Source of the DNA: Anaerolineales bacterium UBA3001
GTDB lineage: Bacteria > Chloroflexota > Anaerolineae > Anaerolineales > UBA11657
Assembly (NCBI GenBank): GCA_002346435.1
Contig: DDZT01000075.1
Coordinates: 1-6,994, forward strand
Direction: 5' to 3'
Length of the DNA: 6,994 bases
Below, in pieces: positions 6,309-6,994 of the stretch. The translations under genes were made by a program, and so were the position numbers. A model generated the notes under the pieces. It saw only the letters and a program-made list of their open reading frames with translations. It was not told where the DNA came from and did not search any database. Position 1 is the stretch's first letter; each line of letters begins with the position of its first letter.

Positions 6309-6994
6309 TACCTTTATTTCCTTTTATCACAGGCCTAGTAGCATTCGACGATATCCCGAAATGCTCGTTTTTGTACTCTTGCAACTCACTACACCATCGT
6401 AACCTATCTCTGTAGAAGTGAAATGTCGAAGCATATAACCCAGTCGCGACAAAAGCATGCGCAAGTATTCCTACCAGCAATAGCCATGAATCTGACTGCG
6501 GACTTAACCATAAATATCCAAGCCCCCAGAGAAGAATCATTATCAAGCCAAATAGTCCTACCACGGACGGCATATTTAGTCTAACCAACATTAAACTGTT
6601 GCCGATTGATTCCCTGATATTTTGGTTGTCCATAACTATACCGTGCACCGTGAAGGCCACATAGAATAAGCCCCATATCCATACTGCTACGCCAAGTGAA
6701 ACCACAAGGCCACTTATATTAGGATGCACAAAGGACGCTAGGCCAGCTAGCATTGAAACCGCTACACCAAAAGTTAGCATTGCTACCACCACAGCTAGGG
6801 CAAACCCGACCAATCGAACCCATCCTACCCATATACTTTCGAGCAAATCAGTTTCATCAAGCTTAAGTTCTTCGGGCAATGTACCGCGAGCGATCAACGC
6901 AAAATAAATTGTTCCAATAAACAGCCCGCCAAGACTAATAACAAACGCAACGACGATCACAGTGAACCAACTAGTTATTGAAATTACCAGCCCG
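6265..6994 (-). CDS. Multi-spanning membrane protein of unknown function, 5' end beyond window
   Basis: The C-terminal 242 residues are visible. The frame stays open to the window edge, so the GTG at 6960 is most likely an internal valine: residues upstream of it (SITSWFT) continue the same hydrophobic helix. About five membrane segments can be seen: one at the edge ending GTIYFALIAR, one starting IWVGWVRLVGFALAVVVAML, one around GVAVWIWGLFYVAFTVHGIV, one around VGLFGLIMILLWGLGYLWL, and one around LLVGILAHAFVATGLYAS. A cytoplasmic-type tail follows, with HFYRDRLRW and a highly charged Lys/Glu end. The layout resembles polytopic helix-bundle proteins of the DUF4013 or GDPD membrane-domain type, but I do not recognise a specific family. 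Its last 44 nt overlap gyrB in another frame, so the two are probably co-transcribed and translationally linked. Confidence 0.7.
   Translation of the reverse strand, partial: GLVISITSWFTVIVVAFVISLGGLFIGTIYFALIARGTLPEELKLDETDLLESIWVGWVRLVGFALAVVVAMLTFGVAVSMLAGLASFVHPNISGLVVSLGVAVWIWGLFYVAFTVHGIVMDNQNIRESIGNSLMLVRLNMPSVVGLFGLIMILLWGLGYLWLSPQSDSWLLLVGILAHAFVATGLYASTFHFYRDRLRWCSELQEYKNEHFGISSNATRPVIKGNKGNGKEFKEKDNQEEK
6319..6325 (-). promoter_or_regulatory. Possible gyrB ribosome binding site
   Basis: On the minus strand AAAAGGA lies about ten bases before the gyrB ATG, within the coding region of the upstream membrane gene. A second AAAGG sits only two bases before the ATG, which is too close to act well. 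It is the only Shine-Dalgarno-like sequence I see at any complete gene in the window. It would allow gyrB to be translated by reinitiation after the overlapping upstream gene. Confidence 0.35.

Noticed and set aside
6960..6994. GTG at 6960 as the true start of the membrane protein
   Set aside because: The frame is open to the edge and the upstream codons continue the hydrophobic helix, so the gene is more likely cut by the window.

Overview
The window carries eight protein genes and no RNA gene, mobile element, CRISPR array or long gene-free stretch. It is bacterial: there is a type IIA DNA gyrase B subunit without the large insert of the proteobacterial enzyme, a TlyA-type rRNA methyltransferase, and a UbiA-family enzyme of the polyprenyl-phosphate phosphoribosyltransferase type. 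A mevalonate kinase next to an isopentenyl phosphate kinase is rare in bacteria outside Chloroflexota, where Roseiflexus is the known example of the alternative mevalonate route. With the SH3b protein and the membrane protein ahead of gyrB, this makes a Chloroflexota member my best guess. That guess is inference from gene content; no ribosomal RNA is present to test it.

Layout. At the left edge (1-327, minus) is the N-terminal part of tlyA. A 43-bp divergent spacer follows, holding two overlapping promoter-like elements. From 371 to 4362 five genes run on the plus strand: a UbiA-family prenyl-phosphate phosphoribosyltransferase, mevalonate kinase, isopentenyl phosphate kinase, a membrane-anchored SH3b protein with a J-like N-terminus, and a small beta-rich protein of unknown function. 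The first three are packed almost without spacers (a 4-nt GTGA overlap, then a 5-nt gap) and very probably form one transcript. From the right edge, a multi-spanning membrane protein (open past 6994) and gyrB run on the minus strand and overlap by 44 nt. gyrB meets the small beta-rich gene tail to tail with a 4-nt overlap.

How the genes fit together. Mevalonate kinase and isopentenyl phosphate kinase are the ATP-using steps on either side of a phosphomevalonate decarboxylase in the alternative mevalonate pathway, which ends in isopentenyl diphosphate. The UbiA-family enzyme acts on a long polyprenyl phosphate, a downstream product of that isoprenoid supply. The operon therefore links precursor supply to a lipid-linked sugar step. 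The decarboxylase is not in the window. The two genes after the kinases have no evident link to isoprenoids. I see no clearly new multi-gene system. The most notable points are the MVK-IPK-UbiA operon, the apparent leaderless divergent promoters, and the J-like/TM/SH3b protein without an HPD motif.
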